A stretch of DNA of 40,717 nt. Source: Candidatus Bathyarchaeota archaeon (GTDB lineage Archaea > Thermoproteota > Bathyarchaeia > 40CM-2-53-6 > FEN-987). The stretch is from the NCBI GenBank assembly GCA_022865625.1, contig JALHTB010000020.1, positions 1 to 40,717 on the forward strand, written 5' to 3'. The notes under the pieces are model-generated. The model saw nothing but the letters and a program-made list of their open reading frames with translations. It was not told the DNA's origin and did not search any database. The position numbers and the translations under genes were made by a program. Positions 1 through 7,729 of this stretch are shown here, in pieces; within the stretch, counting starts at the first letter, position 1; each line of letters opens with the position of its first letter.

Positions 1-137
1 CTACTGTTTTTGGGACGGCATTGATTCTCGCTTTAAGATCCGCACACATGATGCCGAGGGGAGAATAGGACAACAACGAGTGGGGGCCTTGCAGGACTGT
101 CAACTCACAACTCATTCCTAGACGCTCGGAGCTTCCG

Positions 138-941
138 ATGTGGTGGTTTCAGGATCGAGGCATGGCGATGATTCCCTCGGAGATCTCGAAGAATCGTGTT
201 GTCCCGCTGGCGGCGACATTTGCTGCATTGTATGGAACATTAAGAATGATGCCGATCTTTGTGCTGATCGGCGGATCCGGGCGCGTCTTTAGTACCACAG
301 AATTCATTGCGCCTCTTCTGGGAGTCGTGTTGGGTCCCTACGCAGGTCCGCTCGCTGCGGTGGTCGGAACATTCCTTGGGATAATGATCACGGGCCGGAC
401 GAACTTCTTCGGACTTGATTTCCTGGCGCCGATGATGAATGCACTCGTGCTCGGTCTGCTGATGCGACGAAAACGGCTCCTTTCAATCATCATCTATTCA
501 GCATTGCTGGCCTTGTTCTTTGCTCACCCGTCAACACTGCACTTCGTTTCAGTTCCATTTCTGAATGGAACGATTGAATTCCCGTTCATCTGGCTCCACA
601 TCGTCGTCTGGGTTCTCCTAGTATCGCCGCTTGGTAGAAGGCCGGTCGAGTGGATATCCGGGGCAACCAGATGGAAAGCAATAGTTGCGGCATGTCTCCT
701 CGCCTTGATTGGCACGATGACTCAGCACCTTACCGGAACACTGATCTTTGCGAGCATGGCAGTGCCGCTGATGGGCCTCACACCACAGAGTCTGGCCAAA
801 GCATGGTTGGCAATATTCTATGTTTACCCGATAGAGAGACTGGTCGTCGTGCTGCCTGCCGCAACATTGGTGACATTCGCTGTAGTCAAGGCGCTCAAGG
901 CGACCGGCCTTCTCCACCAACCAAGCGGCACGAAGTCATGA
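138..941 (+). CDS. Integral membrane protein, ECF transporter S-component-like
   Basis: The product is very hydrophobic, with about six predicted membrane helices in 267 residues. A segment near residues 58-80, reading LLGVVLGPYAGPLAAVVGTF, resembles the small-residue helix of substrate-binding (S) components of ECF vitamin transporters. That resemblance is the only basis for the call and the substrate is unknown. Three starts are possible: ATG 138, ATG 162 and ATG 168. A purine-rich stretch (CGGAG) precedes the first and GAGG precedes the second, so the first 8-10 residues are uncertain. The CitG-like gene follows 50 bases later on the same strand, so the two may be co-transcribed. This would fit uptake of a cofactor precursor, but that is inference. 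Confidence 0.55.
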   Translation: MWWFQDRGMAMIPSEISKNRVVPLAATFAALYGTLRMMPIFVLIGGSGRVFSTTEFIAPLLGVVLGPYAGPLAAVVGTFLGIMITGRTNFFGLDFLAPMMNALVLGLLMRRKRLLSIIIYSALLALFFAHPSTLHFVSVPFLNGTIEFPFIWLHIVVWVLLVSPLGRRPVEWISGATRWKAIVAACLLALIGTMTQHLTGTLIFASMAVPLMGLTPQSLAKAWLAIFYVYPIERLVVVLPAATLVTFAVVKALKATGLLHQPSGTKS

Positions 942-991
942 GCGCCATTCATGATGAGAGCCCAGTCTAAGCTGGTCCAGGATGTCTCACT

Positions 992-1942
992 ATGAACACA
1001 ATGCTCGACAGAGCTGACGAGATTGCTGCCTCCCTGCAGCTTGCTTTGCTGCTTGAAGTCAGCGCATATCCTAAGCCTGGAAATGTTCACAGGACACAGG
1101 ATTTTGACAAGACACGATACGAGCATTTCCTCGCCTCGGCCGCAGCACTTGGATCACACTTTCGTCTCGCAGCATTACGTGGGCATGGAATTGGCACCCG
1201 GTCGTCGCGGAGTCGAGGACTCGCGATTGGCGAGCGTATTCGTAACGCAGTTGAAACCTGCTCTGAATTTCAGCATGGAGGAAACACTAGCCTAGGCGCG
1301 ATCTTGCTCCTCATTCCGATTGCCTACGCATCGGGAATGGGCTCGCCTGGATCCACATTGCGGGCTCGCGAGATCAGAAACAAGTTGAGGGAAGTTGTGA
1401 ACAGGACGACATCCGAGGATGCTGTGAATGTGTATCTCGCAGTGTCCCACTTGTCTCCCGGCGGAATGGGCAAGGTGCCGGAATTAGACGTTAATGATAG
1501 GAACTCAATCAGGAGAATTCGCAGACAAAGGCTCTCACTGCTCGATGTCTTTCAAATATCGGCCGAATATGACGCTGTATCTTCGGAATGGGCCAACAAC
1601 TTCTCGGTAACATTCGACATCGGACTGCCATTCCTGAAACGGGAACTACGTTCAACAGGTAACATCAACACAGCAGTTGTCGACACTTACCTCAAGATAC
1701 TCTCTCAGGTTCCGGACACATTGGTTGCTCGAAAGCAAGGCGTGAAGAGAGCGAAAGAGATCTCTCTCCAGGCGGAGAAGGTTCTTAGAAAGGGCGGAAT
1801 GAAGACTCAGACCGGACGAAGAGCGGTCGAGAAGATGGACAAGGCGCTCCGGAGATCGGCCCATCGCTGCAACCCGGGCACGACCGCCGATCTCACGGCG
1901 TCTACCCTGTCAGTGTTGATTCTTGACGGGTACAGGCCCTAG
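992..1942 (+). CDS. CitG/MdcB-like triphosphoribosyl-dephospho-CoA synthase family protein
   Basis: The 316-residue product matches the CitG family. The N-terminal motif SAYPKPGNVHR (near residues 25-35) and the HGGNTSLG motif (near residues 95-102) are the family's conserved nucleotide-binding signatures. Classical members join ATP to dephospho-CoA to make the prosthetic-group precursor of citrate or malonate decarboxylase. No citrate lyase or malonate decarboxylase genes are seen here, so this archaeal homologue probably acts on another substrate. It sits between a membrane protein and CofE-like and ATP-grasp ligases, which points to cofactor synthesis. CitG-like proteins occur in archaea without citrate lyase and, as I recall, near tetrahydromethanopterin genes in some methylotrophs. 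ATG 992 is chosen; ATG 1001 is an alternative. The gene converges with the CofE-like gene. Confidence 0.8.
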   Translation: MNTMLDRADEIAASLQLALLLEVSAYPKPGNVHRTQDFDKTRYEHFLASAAALGSHFRLAALRGHGIGTRSSRSRGLAIGERIRNAVETCSEFQHGGNTSLGAILLLIPIAYASGMGSPGSTLRAREIRNKLREVVNRTTSEDAVNVYLAVSHLSPGGMGKVPELDVNDRNSIRRIRRQRLSLLDVFQISAEYDAVSSEWANNFSVTFDIGLPFLKRELRSTGNINTAVVDTYLKILSQVPDTLVARKQGVKRAKEISLQAEKVLRKGGMKTQTGRRAVEKMDKALRRSAHRCNPGTTADLTASTLSVLILDGYRP

Positions 1943-1961
1943 GAGGGCCGGATGCATTATC

Positions 1962-2795
1962 TCATTCCGGTCTTAGGATCACGATTGGCTTGTGCTCGAT
2001 CTGTTCAAGCATTTGCCAATCGACATCAGTTATTGACACGCCAAACCGTGCAGCCATCTCCCAAGCGGTTCTTCCCGCCCCGAAGCCACGGACTTTGTTA
2101 GCGAGGCCCGCCACGCGCAACGCGAACCCTGGAGTAATCTCAGAGCCTACCCATGCAAGAGGCGTTGACCTCGCTCTCCACCTGAGAGCCCGCCCTATCA
2201 AGTATGCAAAGAAACCGAGCCTAATGATTCCCGAAACCTCTGTATTCCGCGAAGAGACATGAATGCTAGAGCACGAGTAGGTTTTGTCGCTGTCCACGAT
2301 GACCACTGAGACCTTCTTGCCGAGCCCAGCGGCAATGCTACTCCGTATCTCTTCAGCAAGGTGCGCGGGGGATTCGAGTGGCAGGCTAGCGAAGGAATAT
2401 GGCAGATTCGATGTGTCTATCCCGCCCTCAGAGAAGGGCCGGAGAGCTTGGAGAAAGCCAACCTGCTCCAAACAGACCTGCTTGTGCCTAGCCCCCTCTA
2501 GGGGGGGGTACCCCCTTAGACGCGATATGTTCGCGCTCGTAAGGTGGCAGAGCCTACCGAGCAAGTGGCCCCAAATCAGCCTCATCCAGAAGAACGTGAG
2601 AATCCGCGCCAAGGCGCCGGGATGGGCTTGGGACTCGTCGACGAGCCGACCCTGAGCTACCACGAGCGCCTTCTCTGAAATGGCGACAATGTCTCCCTCC
2701 TGCAAATGCGTCGTGAGAGACTCAAGAATGATGTTGCGATAGTTGTCCCCGGGTTTCCAGTATTTCGTCCTGACAGCGTAGCTCACGATTCTCAA
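1962..2795 (-). CDS. CofE-like (coenzyme F420-0:L-glutamate ligase family) protein
   Basis: The N-terminal segment GDIVAISEKALVVAQGR (residues 34-50) is the recognisable start of the CofE fold, and IVDSDKTYS near residue 166 matches a later conserved strand. CofE adds glutamates to coenzyme F420-0 using GTP. This protein is 277 residues, somewhat longer than classic CofE (about 250). Its middle part (residues 60-130) differs, so it is a divergent subfamily whose substrate may not be F420. The only start is TTG, with a TATA-like element centred about 34 bases upstream on this strand, which suggests a very short leader. An eight-base C tract within a G/C palindrome lies inside the gene but the frame stays open. 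It diverges from the ATP-grasp gene and converges with the CitG-like gene. Confidence 0.75.
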   Translation of the reverse strand: MRIVSYAVRTKYWKPGDNYRNIILESLTTHLQEGDIVAISEKALVVAQGRLVDESQAHPGALARILTFFWMRLIWGHLLGRLCHLTSANISRLRGYPPLEGARHKQVCLEQVGFLQALRPFSEGGIDTSNLPYSFASLPLESPAHLAEEIRSSIAAGLGKKVSVVIVDSDKTYSCSSIHVSSRNTEVSGIIRLGFFAYLIGRALRWRARSTPLAWVGSEITPGFALRVAGLANKVRGFGAGRTAWEMAARFGVSITDVDWQMLEQIEHKPIVILRPE

Positions 2796-2823
2796 TTTGA
2801 GTCCGCCGGCGCCAGCCTGTGCC

Positions 2824-2833
2824 CTATTTAATA
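2824..2833. promoter_or_regulatory. Shared TATA-like element between divergent CofE-like and ATP-grasp genes
   Basis: CTATTTAATA reads as an AT-rich TATA box on both strands. It lies about 40 bases before TTG 2869 on the plus strand and about 30 bases before TTG 2795 on the minus strand. One element may therefore serve both directions. This is a prediction from spacing and composition only. Confidence 0.4.
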
Positions 2834-2868
2834 CGAGTCAGCATGTACGAGGGCGGAGTATTTCTCAC

Positions 2869-3747
2869 TTGAAAGTCGGCCTCATGACTCGCGACCAAGA
2901 TGCATGGTGCTCGTCGAGACTGAAGGAAGCGTTCGTTCGGAAGAGCGTAGAGCCCGTAGCATTCAGATTCTCAGATGTGGCAGCGCGAATCGGATCGACC
3001 CCTAAGTTCTCACTCGGAGAGATCGACATTCTCAGTAGTCTATCAGCAATTCTTGTGAGGCCGATTGGGCGAGGATCGCTCGACGAGATCATCTTCCAGA
3101 TGGATGGACTCCACAAACTGGCTAGAGAGGGAATGCCTATCATAAACCCGCCAGCCGCGATCGAGAGGGCTGTTGACAAATACTATACCCTCGCGCTTCT
3201 GAACGAACGCGGCATACCTGTGCCCAGAACCGTTGTGACAGAGAACATCCGCGAAGCCATGCAGGCCTTCCGAAGCTTCGGGGGCGATGCTGTGATCAAA
3301 CCAGTCTTCGGATCCAGAGGAATTGGAGTCGCCAGAATTAGCGATGAGGACATCGCGGAGCGAGTCATGAGAACACTCAGGTTCTACAAACATGTCTTGT
3401 ATGTTCAGGAATTCATCGGGCACGGAACACGGGACATACGCACGTTCGTTGTTGGTGGTAAGGTCGTCGCGGGCATCTTTAGAGTGTCCAGCTCTTGGAA
3501 GACGAATGTAAGCAGAGGAGCCGTACCGAAGCGGTTTCAGGTAGACCCGGAAGTGGAAGCACTGGCCGTGCGCGCCTCAGAAACCCTTGACTGCAAGATC
3601 GCTGGCGTCGATATCATGGAAAGCGAGCGAGGATTGGTTGTCCACGAAGTGAATTCTCAGCCTGGTTGGAGAGGTCTGCAGATGACCACAGACGTGCGAA
3701 TAGCTGATGAGATAGCAGCCTTCGTGATCGCGCAGGCGAAGAAGTAA
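2869..3747 (+). CDS. RimK/MptN/CofF-type ATP-grasp glutamate ligase
   Basis: This is an ATP-grasp ligase of the RimK family, which in archaea includes MptN (tetrahydromethanopterin:glutamate ligase) and CofF (F420-2:glutamate ligase). Evidence includes the KPVFGSRGIGVARI glycine-rich loop that closes over ATP, the YVQEFI hinge strand, and the C-terminal VHEVNSQPGWRGLQ with the metal-binding Glu and Asn. Family members typically have 280-310 residues; from TTG 2869 this one has 292. That start is preferred over the upstream TTG 2797 because the family begins close to the KVGLMTRD strand and a GGCGGAG stretch precedes it. Which cofactor receives glutamate cannot be told from sequence. With the neighbouring CofE-like and CitG-like genes it suggests assembly of a glutamylated cofactor. 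Confidence 0.82.
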   Translation: MKVGLMTRDQDAWCSSRLKEAFVRKSVEPVAFRFSDVAARIGSTPKFSLGEIDILSSLSAILVRPIGRGSLDEIIFQMDGLHKLAREGMPIINPPAAIERAVDKYYTLALLNERGIPVPRTVVTENIREAMQAFRSFGGDAVIKPVFGSRGIGVARISDEDIAERVMRTLRFYKHVLYVQEFIGHGTRDIRTFVVGGKVVAGIFRVSSSWKTNVSRGAVPKRFQVDPEVEALAVRASETLDCKIAGVDIMESERGLVVHEVNSQPGWRGLQMTTDVRIADEIAAFVIAQAKK

Positions 3748-3800
3748 ATGCCGGCGAAAGCCTGGTGAGCACATTCTTGTGGCTGCAGATAGCTCTGATA

Positions 3801-4895
3801 CTAGGATTGGATAGACAAGAGGTATTCGTTGCCCTCAGCCTCAGGTGACCCGATCACTATTCGATGTCGAAGACCCGACACGGATTCGACCCTCTCGAGC
3901 TTTCCTCTACATGAGGCCCCTTCACCGTCTCTCGCTACGTCAGCATACAGGCCCTCGAAGCTGACGATCCGATCCACGGTGTAACCTGAGAGTGCCCCCT
4001 TCAGGGCAGCTGTATCAACTCGGTAGACTGCAGGCATGAATAGGCTCTCACTGCAGTCTCCTATCTTGGCCGTGGCGTCAACGATTCCAACCGGAACATA
4101 GCGCTCGTCACCATAGTGGTCTTGTGCTTCTGATTCTGTGTGAACTGCATTTACAGAGAATTCTGTTCCCTCAAAGAGTCCGATATTCCACTTTCGAGCC
4201 AACAGATCCAGAACATTTTGCCGTGTCAGCGAAGTTGAACTGAGCCTTTCAGCGATCCATTTCTCTCGGGATGTCCCAGCAAGTTCTCGAATCGAACTCG
4301 TTGATGGCTTGTTCTGCAAGTAGCTTTTGACTCGAAATGCATTCTTGGATCCGTAGACCACTATGTCGATGTCAGAGAATGATGGATCATGTATTCCGGC
4401 AAGAACTGATCCAGTCAAGCCAAGAGAATCCACAGAGACTCCAGCGTCGAGCGAGATTCGCTCGATCAGTCTGATGGCCTTGTTCTCAAGCTCGTCTCGT
4501 TGGCCAGCACTCTGAAGCTGGAGTACCCTTTGCTCAGGACGAAGATGCTCAGCGATTCTCCATGTAGGCACCGCTGGCAGGCTAATACCATGCACGTTCG
4601 ATTCGAACACATAATCCGGAGCGTTACTCCGAAGGAAGCGCATCGAATCTATCACACACGGAACGCTGTAATGCTCCAGTGCTCGACGGTAATGCGAATC
4701 ACCGTGGCCCCATCTTCCGTGCTTGTCCGGGACATACTTCAGGTACGCTATGACTCGGTCTGCTGGATGAAGATTCCCAATGACCACAAAGATGAAACAT
4801 TCAGGCGTGATCAGATAGTCCCTGTCACGAAAGGAACGCATTGGAAGTTCTTGCTCCAAGTTGCCTGATTCTTTCAGAGTACCGCGAACGAACAT
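3801..4895 (-). CDS. Predicted nucleotidyltransferase (pol beta superfamily)
   Basis: Residues 158-182 carry the minimal pol-beta nucleotidyltransferase signature: GLTGSVLAG followed by SDIDIVV, giving the helix-capping GS and the two metal-binding aspartates (D175, D177). The rest of the 364-residue protein has no recognisable domain. The arrangement, an N-terminal beta-rich part followed by the transferase core, matches an uncharacterised archaeal family. The nucleotide and acceptor are unknown. The protein may start at ATG 4895 or at ATG 4841, where the residues MRSFRDRDYLITPE look more like a family N-terminus. It follows the acyl-CoA synthetase gene by 52 bases on the same strand and converges with the ATP-grasp gene. 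Confidence 0.65.
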   Translation of the reverse strand: MFVRGTLKESGNLEQELPMRSFRDRDYLITPECFIFVVIGNLHPADRVIAYLKYVPDKHGRWGHGDSHYRRALEHYSVPCVIDSMRFLRSNAPDYVFESNVHGISLPAVPTWRIAEHLRPEQRVLQLQSAGQRDELENKAIRLIERISLDAGVSVDSLGLTGSVLAGIHDPSFSDIDIVVYGSKNAFRVKSYLQNKPSTSSIRELAGTSREKWIAERLSSTSLTRQNVLDLLARKWNIGLFEGTEFSVNAVHTESEAQDHYGDERYVPVGIVDATAKIGDCSESLFMPAVYRVDTAALKGALSGYTVDRIVSFEGLYADVARDGEGASCRGKLERVESVSGLRHRIVIGSPEAEGNEYLLSIQS

Positions 4896-4947
4896 CCGTT
4901 CAGGACTTGAGGGACTTGTCTTTGATCATCAAATGCGACATCTGATC

Positions 4948-6411
4948 TCACTGGCTCTCAGACTGCGTCAAAGACTGGATATAGTGGCCGTACCTGGCGA
5001 GAGCATACATGGCCCTTGCGGCTCTTTCAGGCGTCTCATAGGCTGGGATGCCATACTTCTCGAACCTGATGCGGAACTCCTCTGCCATCTCTGTTCCTCC
5101 GACATCACAGGCGAGGATCGGTTTCACGTAGCCTTTGTGAGTCTCAGCAATGGCTTGTACAGCATCATCGAGTATCGGTGGTGCCTGATGAAACGCCATC
5201 ACGAGCATCCCATCTACCTCAGTCGCATCTATGAGAATGCGCAGCACCTTGGCGAACATTTCGCTCGTTCCCTGGCCAGAAAGATCCAGAGGATTGGCTC
5301 CAGTCATTATTTGGAGCAACTCTCCTCTTGCCTTCATGGCATCCAGTTTTGCGAGAGTGCGTTCAGAGAGACGGTCGACTTTGAGGCCGGATTCAATACA
5401 CGCGTCGGCAGCGATTATTCCGGGCCCGCCCGCGTTCGTCAGGATCGATATGTGGTTTCCAAGTGCGGGTTTCTGAAACTGAAGAGCTTTGCCCATGTCA
5501 AAGAATTCCTCTAGTGTCTGTGCTCTTACGATTCCTGATTGAGTGAACGCTGCGTCGTAGATCTTGTCAACGCCCGCGAGCGCTGCAGTATGTGACGCAG
5601 CTGCGCGGGCACCTGCCTCAGTCCTTCCAGACTTTAAAGCGACAATTGGTTTTGATTTTGTGAATCGGCGGGCAGCGTCTAGGAATTCCCGTCCTCCTTT
5701 GAGGCCTTCCACGTAGAGTAGTATGACCTTCGTTTTCTCGTCTTGCTGGAAGTAGTCGAGTAGTTCGTGCTCGTCCACGTCGCATCTGTTGCCGAGGCTG
5801 ACGAATGCCCGTACTCCCATCATGTTGCCTGCCATGTAGTCGAGCGCGGCGGCTCCGAAGCCTCCGCTCTGGCTGATGAGGGAGATGTTTCCTGGAAGTG
5901 GACGCGGTGTTGCAACTACTTCTCTCCCATTGGAGAGCATCTTGACTTCTGGAAGGAAGAGCGTGTCCATCCCTGAGTACGGGTCGTATATTCCGAGACA
6001 GTTGGGGCCAATTATTCTGATTCCAGTTTCGTTTCCAGTGTTGGTAAGCTTCTCGTCGAGCTCAGTATTGCCGACTTCTCGGAAACCTGAGGAGATCACG
6101 ATGGCAGCCTTCGCATTCTTCGAGGCACCATCCTCGATCACCTGTGGGACACCCTCAGCCGGGATCGCGATAACCAACGTTTCAACATCCTGAGGCAGAT
6201 CGCGTACTGATGAGAAGCACTTCTGTCCCAAGATCGTGGGGTACCGTGGGTTCACAGGGAAGAGTTCGGCTTTGAGAAGGCCTCTCTGCTTGTTCTCGAT
6301 GAGATTGTGGACTATGATGTTGCCGACCTTTTGAGCAACTGGAGAAGCGCCTATCACTGCTACTGAGCGTGGGGCAAAGAACGCTCTGAGCTGTTCGCCT
6401 GACGACGCCAT
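4948..6411 (-). CDS. acdA: ADP-forming acyl-CoA (acetyl-CoA) synthetase, alpha subunit
   Basis: The enzyme converts acyl-CoA, ADP and phosphate to the acid, CoA and ATP, an energy-conserving step of archaeal peptide and sugar breakdown. The 487-residue product has the CoA-binding Rossmann domain (SVAVIGASP at 16-24), the ligase-CoA domain with IGPNCLGIYDP (134-144), SQSGGFG (180-186), and SHTAALAG (273-280) whose His274 is the expected phosphorylated histidine. Length matches a stand-alone alpha subunit; the ATP-grasp beta subunit is neither fused nor adjacent. A TATA-like CATTTAAGC sits about 27 bases before the ATG, which suggests a leaderless transcript separate from hypBA just upstream. 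Substrate (acetate, propionate, aryl acid) cannot be assigned. Confidence 0.88.
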   Translation of the reverse strand: MASSGEQLRAFFAPRSVAVIGASPVAQKVGNIIVHNLIENKQRGLLKAELFPVNPRYPTILGQKCFSSVRDLPQDVETLVIAIPAEGVPQVIEDGASKNAKAAIVISSGFREVGNTELDEKLTNTGNETGIRIIGPNCLGIYDPYSGMDTLFLPEVKMLSNGREVVATPRPLPGNISLISQSGGFGAAALDYMAGNMMGVRAFVSLGNRCDVDEHELLDYFQQDEKTKVILLYVEGLKGGREFLDAARRFTKSKPIVALKSGRTEAGARAAASHTAALAGVDKIYDAAFTQSGIVRAQTLEEFFDMGKALQFQKPALGNHISILTNAGGPGIIAADACIESGLKVDRLSERTLAKLDAMKARGELLQIMTGANPLDLSGQGTSEMFAKVLRILIDATEVDGMLVMAFHQAPPILDDAVQAIAETHKGYVKPILACDVGGTEMAEEFRIRFEKYGIPAYETPERAARAMYALARYGHYIQSLTQSESQ

Positions 6412-6434
6412 GATTACTTTTGTTCGGTACGTGG

Positions 6435-6443
6435 CATTTAAGC
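6435..6443 (-). promoter_or_regulatory. TATA-like box of the acyl-CoA synthetase alpha gene
   Basis: On the minus strand this reads GCTTAAATG and is centred about 27 bases before ATG 6411, the spacing expected for a leaderless archaeal transcript. It lies in the 51-base gap after hypA. Confidence 0.45.
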
Positions 6444-6462
6444 TAGGTCGAGAATGTCCGTG

Positions 6463-6834
6463 CTATTTCTTGATGCGGATCCGTCTTATGATGCATTCGC
6501 GCCCCGCTGTTATGGAGAGGGGTTTCTCACATTTGGGGCAATTGAAAGTTAGGAAGGAGATGTGAAACTGCGGATCGTTCAGATACGATAGTGGGCCGTC
6601 GTAGCCGCAGCTTTCGCACTTGCCTCGTCCGTGCATCTGTTTGATCCTCAGCTTCGAGTTCTTTGCGATCGTCTTGTCGGTGAGGATCTCGTATGCAAAC
6701 TTGACCTGCTCGAGGCCGAGGAATGTCAGGTCACCAATCTCGACTTCTACTTCGGTGACCTCTTTGGCATTCTGCTTCTGTGCTTCACTCAGGACGGCCT
6801 CGACGATCTGGCTCGTTCTCGAGAGCTCATGCAT
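6463..6834 (-). CDS. hypA: Hydrogenase nickel incorporation protein HypA
   Basis: HypA delivers nickel to Ni-Fe hydrogenase large subunits together with HypB. The 123-residue product starts with MHE, whose His2 and Glu3 are the nickel site. It carries the structural zinc site CESC (C73, C76) and CPKC (C99, C102) with the usual spacing. Length is normal for the family. It lies 23 bases after hypB and is probably co-transcribed with it. No hydrogenase subunit gene is visible nearby, so the target enzyme lies elsewhere in the genome. Confidence 0.93.
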   Translation of the reverse strand: MHELSRTSQIVEAVLSEAQKQNAKEVTEVEVEIGDLTFLGLEQVKFAYEILTDKTIAKNSKLRIKQMHGRGKCESCGYDGPLSYLNDPQFHISFLTFNCPKCEKPLSITAGRECIIRRIRIKK

Positions 6835-6857
6835 GGGCCGTCAACATTTCTCTTCGA

Positions 6858-7541
6858 TCATGAACTGGATTTGAAGCCCAAAGCAGCTGCGACTTTGTCT
6901 ACGCCTTCACCAGTTCTGCAATTCGTGAGGACTACTGACGTCTTTGCATTGACGGCTCGAACATCGCTGCTCAACTTGTTTGTGTCGACACTCATTGGGA
7001 GAGCGAGGTCTATTTTGTTGATGACGGCCACATCGGCATCGGCGAAGATGAAGGGGTGCTTCACGACCATATACGGTCCCTCGGTGACGCTTATGACAAC
7101 CACTCTCTTGTCCGAGCCGAGTGGAAAGTCAGCGGGGCAGATTAGGTTACCAACGTTCTCGATGAAAATCAGGTCAAGTGTGTTGAGGTCGAGTTTCCCG
7201 AGCGCCTTCCTGACGAGATTTGCGTCGAGATGGCATTCCCTGCCTGTGTTTATCTGCACAGTCTGAATTCCGAGACTCGCTATGCGCTCGGAGTCGATCT
7301 CGCTTGTGAGGTCGCCCTTGAACGCAGCTATTCGATACCGGCCCTTCAGCAGCCGAACAAGCTGTTCAATCAAGGATGTCTTTCCGGACCCAACTGAGCC
7401 CATCACATCAATCGCTTGCACACCATGCTTTCGGAGCAAACTGCGATTTTCATCGGCTATGAGATCGTTTGCTCGCTTGAGGTTCTCGTCCAACTCGATG
7501 TCAAAGATCTCACCTGGCGCACTTTGTACGACACTGGTCAT
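6858..7541 (-). CDS. hypB: Hydrogenase nickel incorporation GTPase HypB
   Basis: HypB is the SIMIBI-class GTPase that loads nickel with HypA. The P-loop GSVGSGKTS, the GRECH segment with its Cys-His pair, and ENVGNLICP with its Cys match the switch and metal-binding residues of the G domain. NKIDL supplies guanine specificity. The long histidine-rich N-terminus seen in some bacterial HypBs is missing, as is usual in archaea. ATG 7541 is preferred over the upstream TTG 7550. It is the first gene of a hypB-hypA unit and is divergent from the SufR-like regulator. Confidence 0.93.
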   Translation of the reverse strand: MTSVVQSAPGEIFDIELDENLKRANDLIADENRSLLRKHGVQAIDVMGSVGSGKTSLIEQLVRLLKGRYRIAAFKGDLTSEIDSERIASLGIQTVQINTGRECHLDANLVRKALGKLDLNTLDLIFIENVGNLICPADFPLGSDKRVVVISVTEGPYMVVKHPFIFADADVAVINKIDLALPMSVDTNKLSSDVRAVNAKTSVVLTNCRTGEGVDKVAAALGFKSSS

Positions 7542-7663
7542 GCTGTGCAACCCGCAGCAAAGCCAATCCCTTTCTCCGAGTTATGAGGTTGCCGCGAACA
7601 AACTGATCCAAGACCAGGCCGTCAACAAGCAGTTTGTCTAACTACTATTGAGGTATCGCGGAG

Positions 7664-7697
7664 ACTATATGTGAGCCGTATATCTATTGGCTATAGT
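7664..7697. promoter_or_regulatory. Inverted repeat between hypB and the SufR-like regulator gene
   Basis: ACTATA at 7664-7669 and TATAGT at 7692-7697 form a perfect six-base inverted repeat with a 22-base spacer that itself holds GTATATCTAT. The right arm overlaps the likely TATA box (CTATAGTTA) of the regulator gene at 7730. It is a candidate operator for autoregulation and for control of hypBA. The arms are short, so this could be chance in an AT-rich promoter. Confidence 0.3.
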
Positions 7698-7729
7698 TAT
7701 CACACAATCCTACAAATGAAGGACTTCGG

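Noticed and set aside
2797..2868. Longer start (TTG 2797) for the ATP-grasp ligase
   Set aside because: It would cover the divergent promoter, and the added 24 residues are Pro/Arg-rich and unlike family members.
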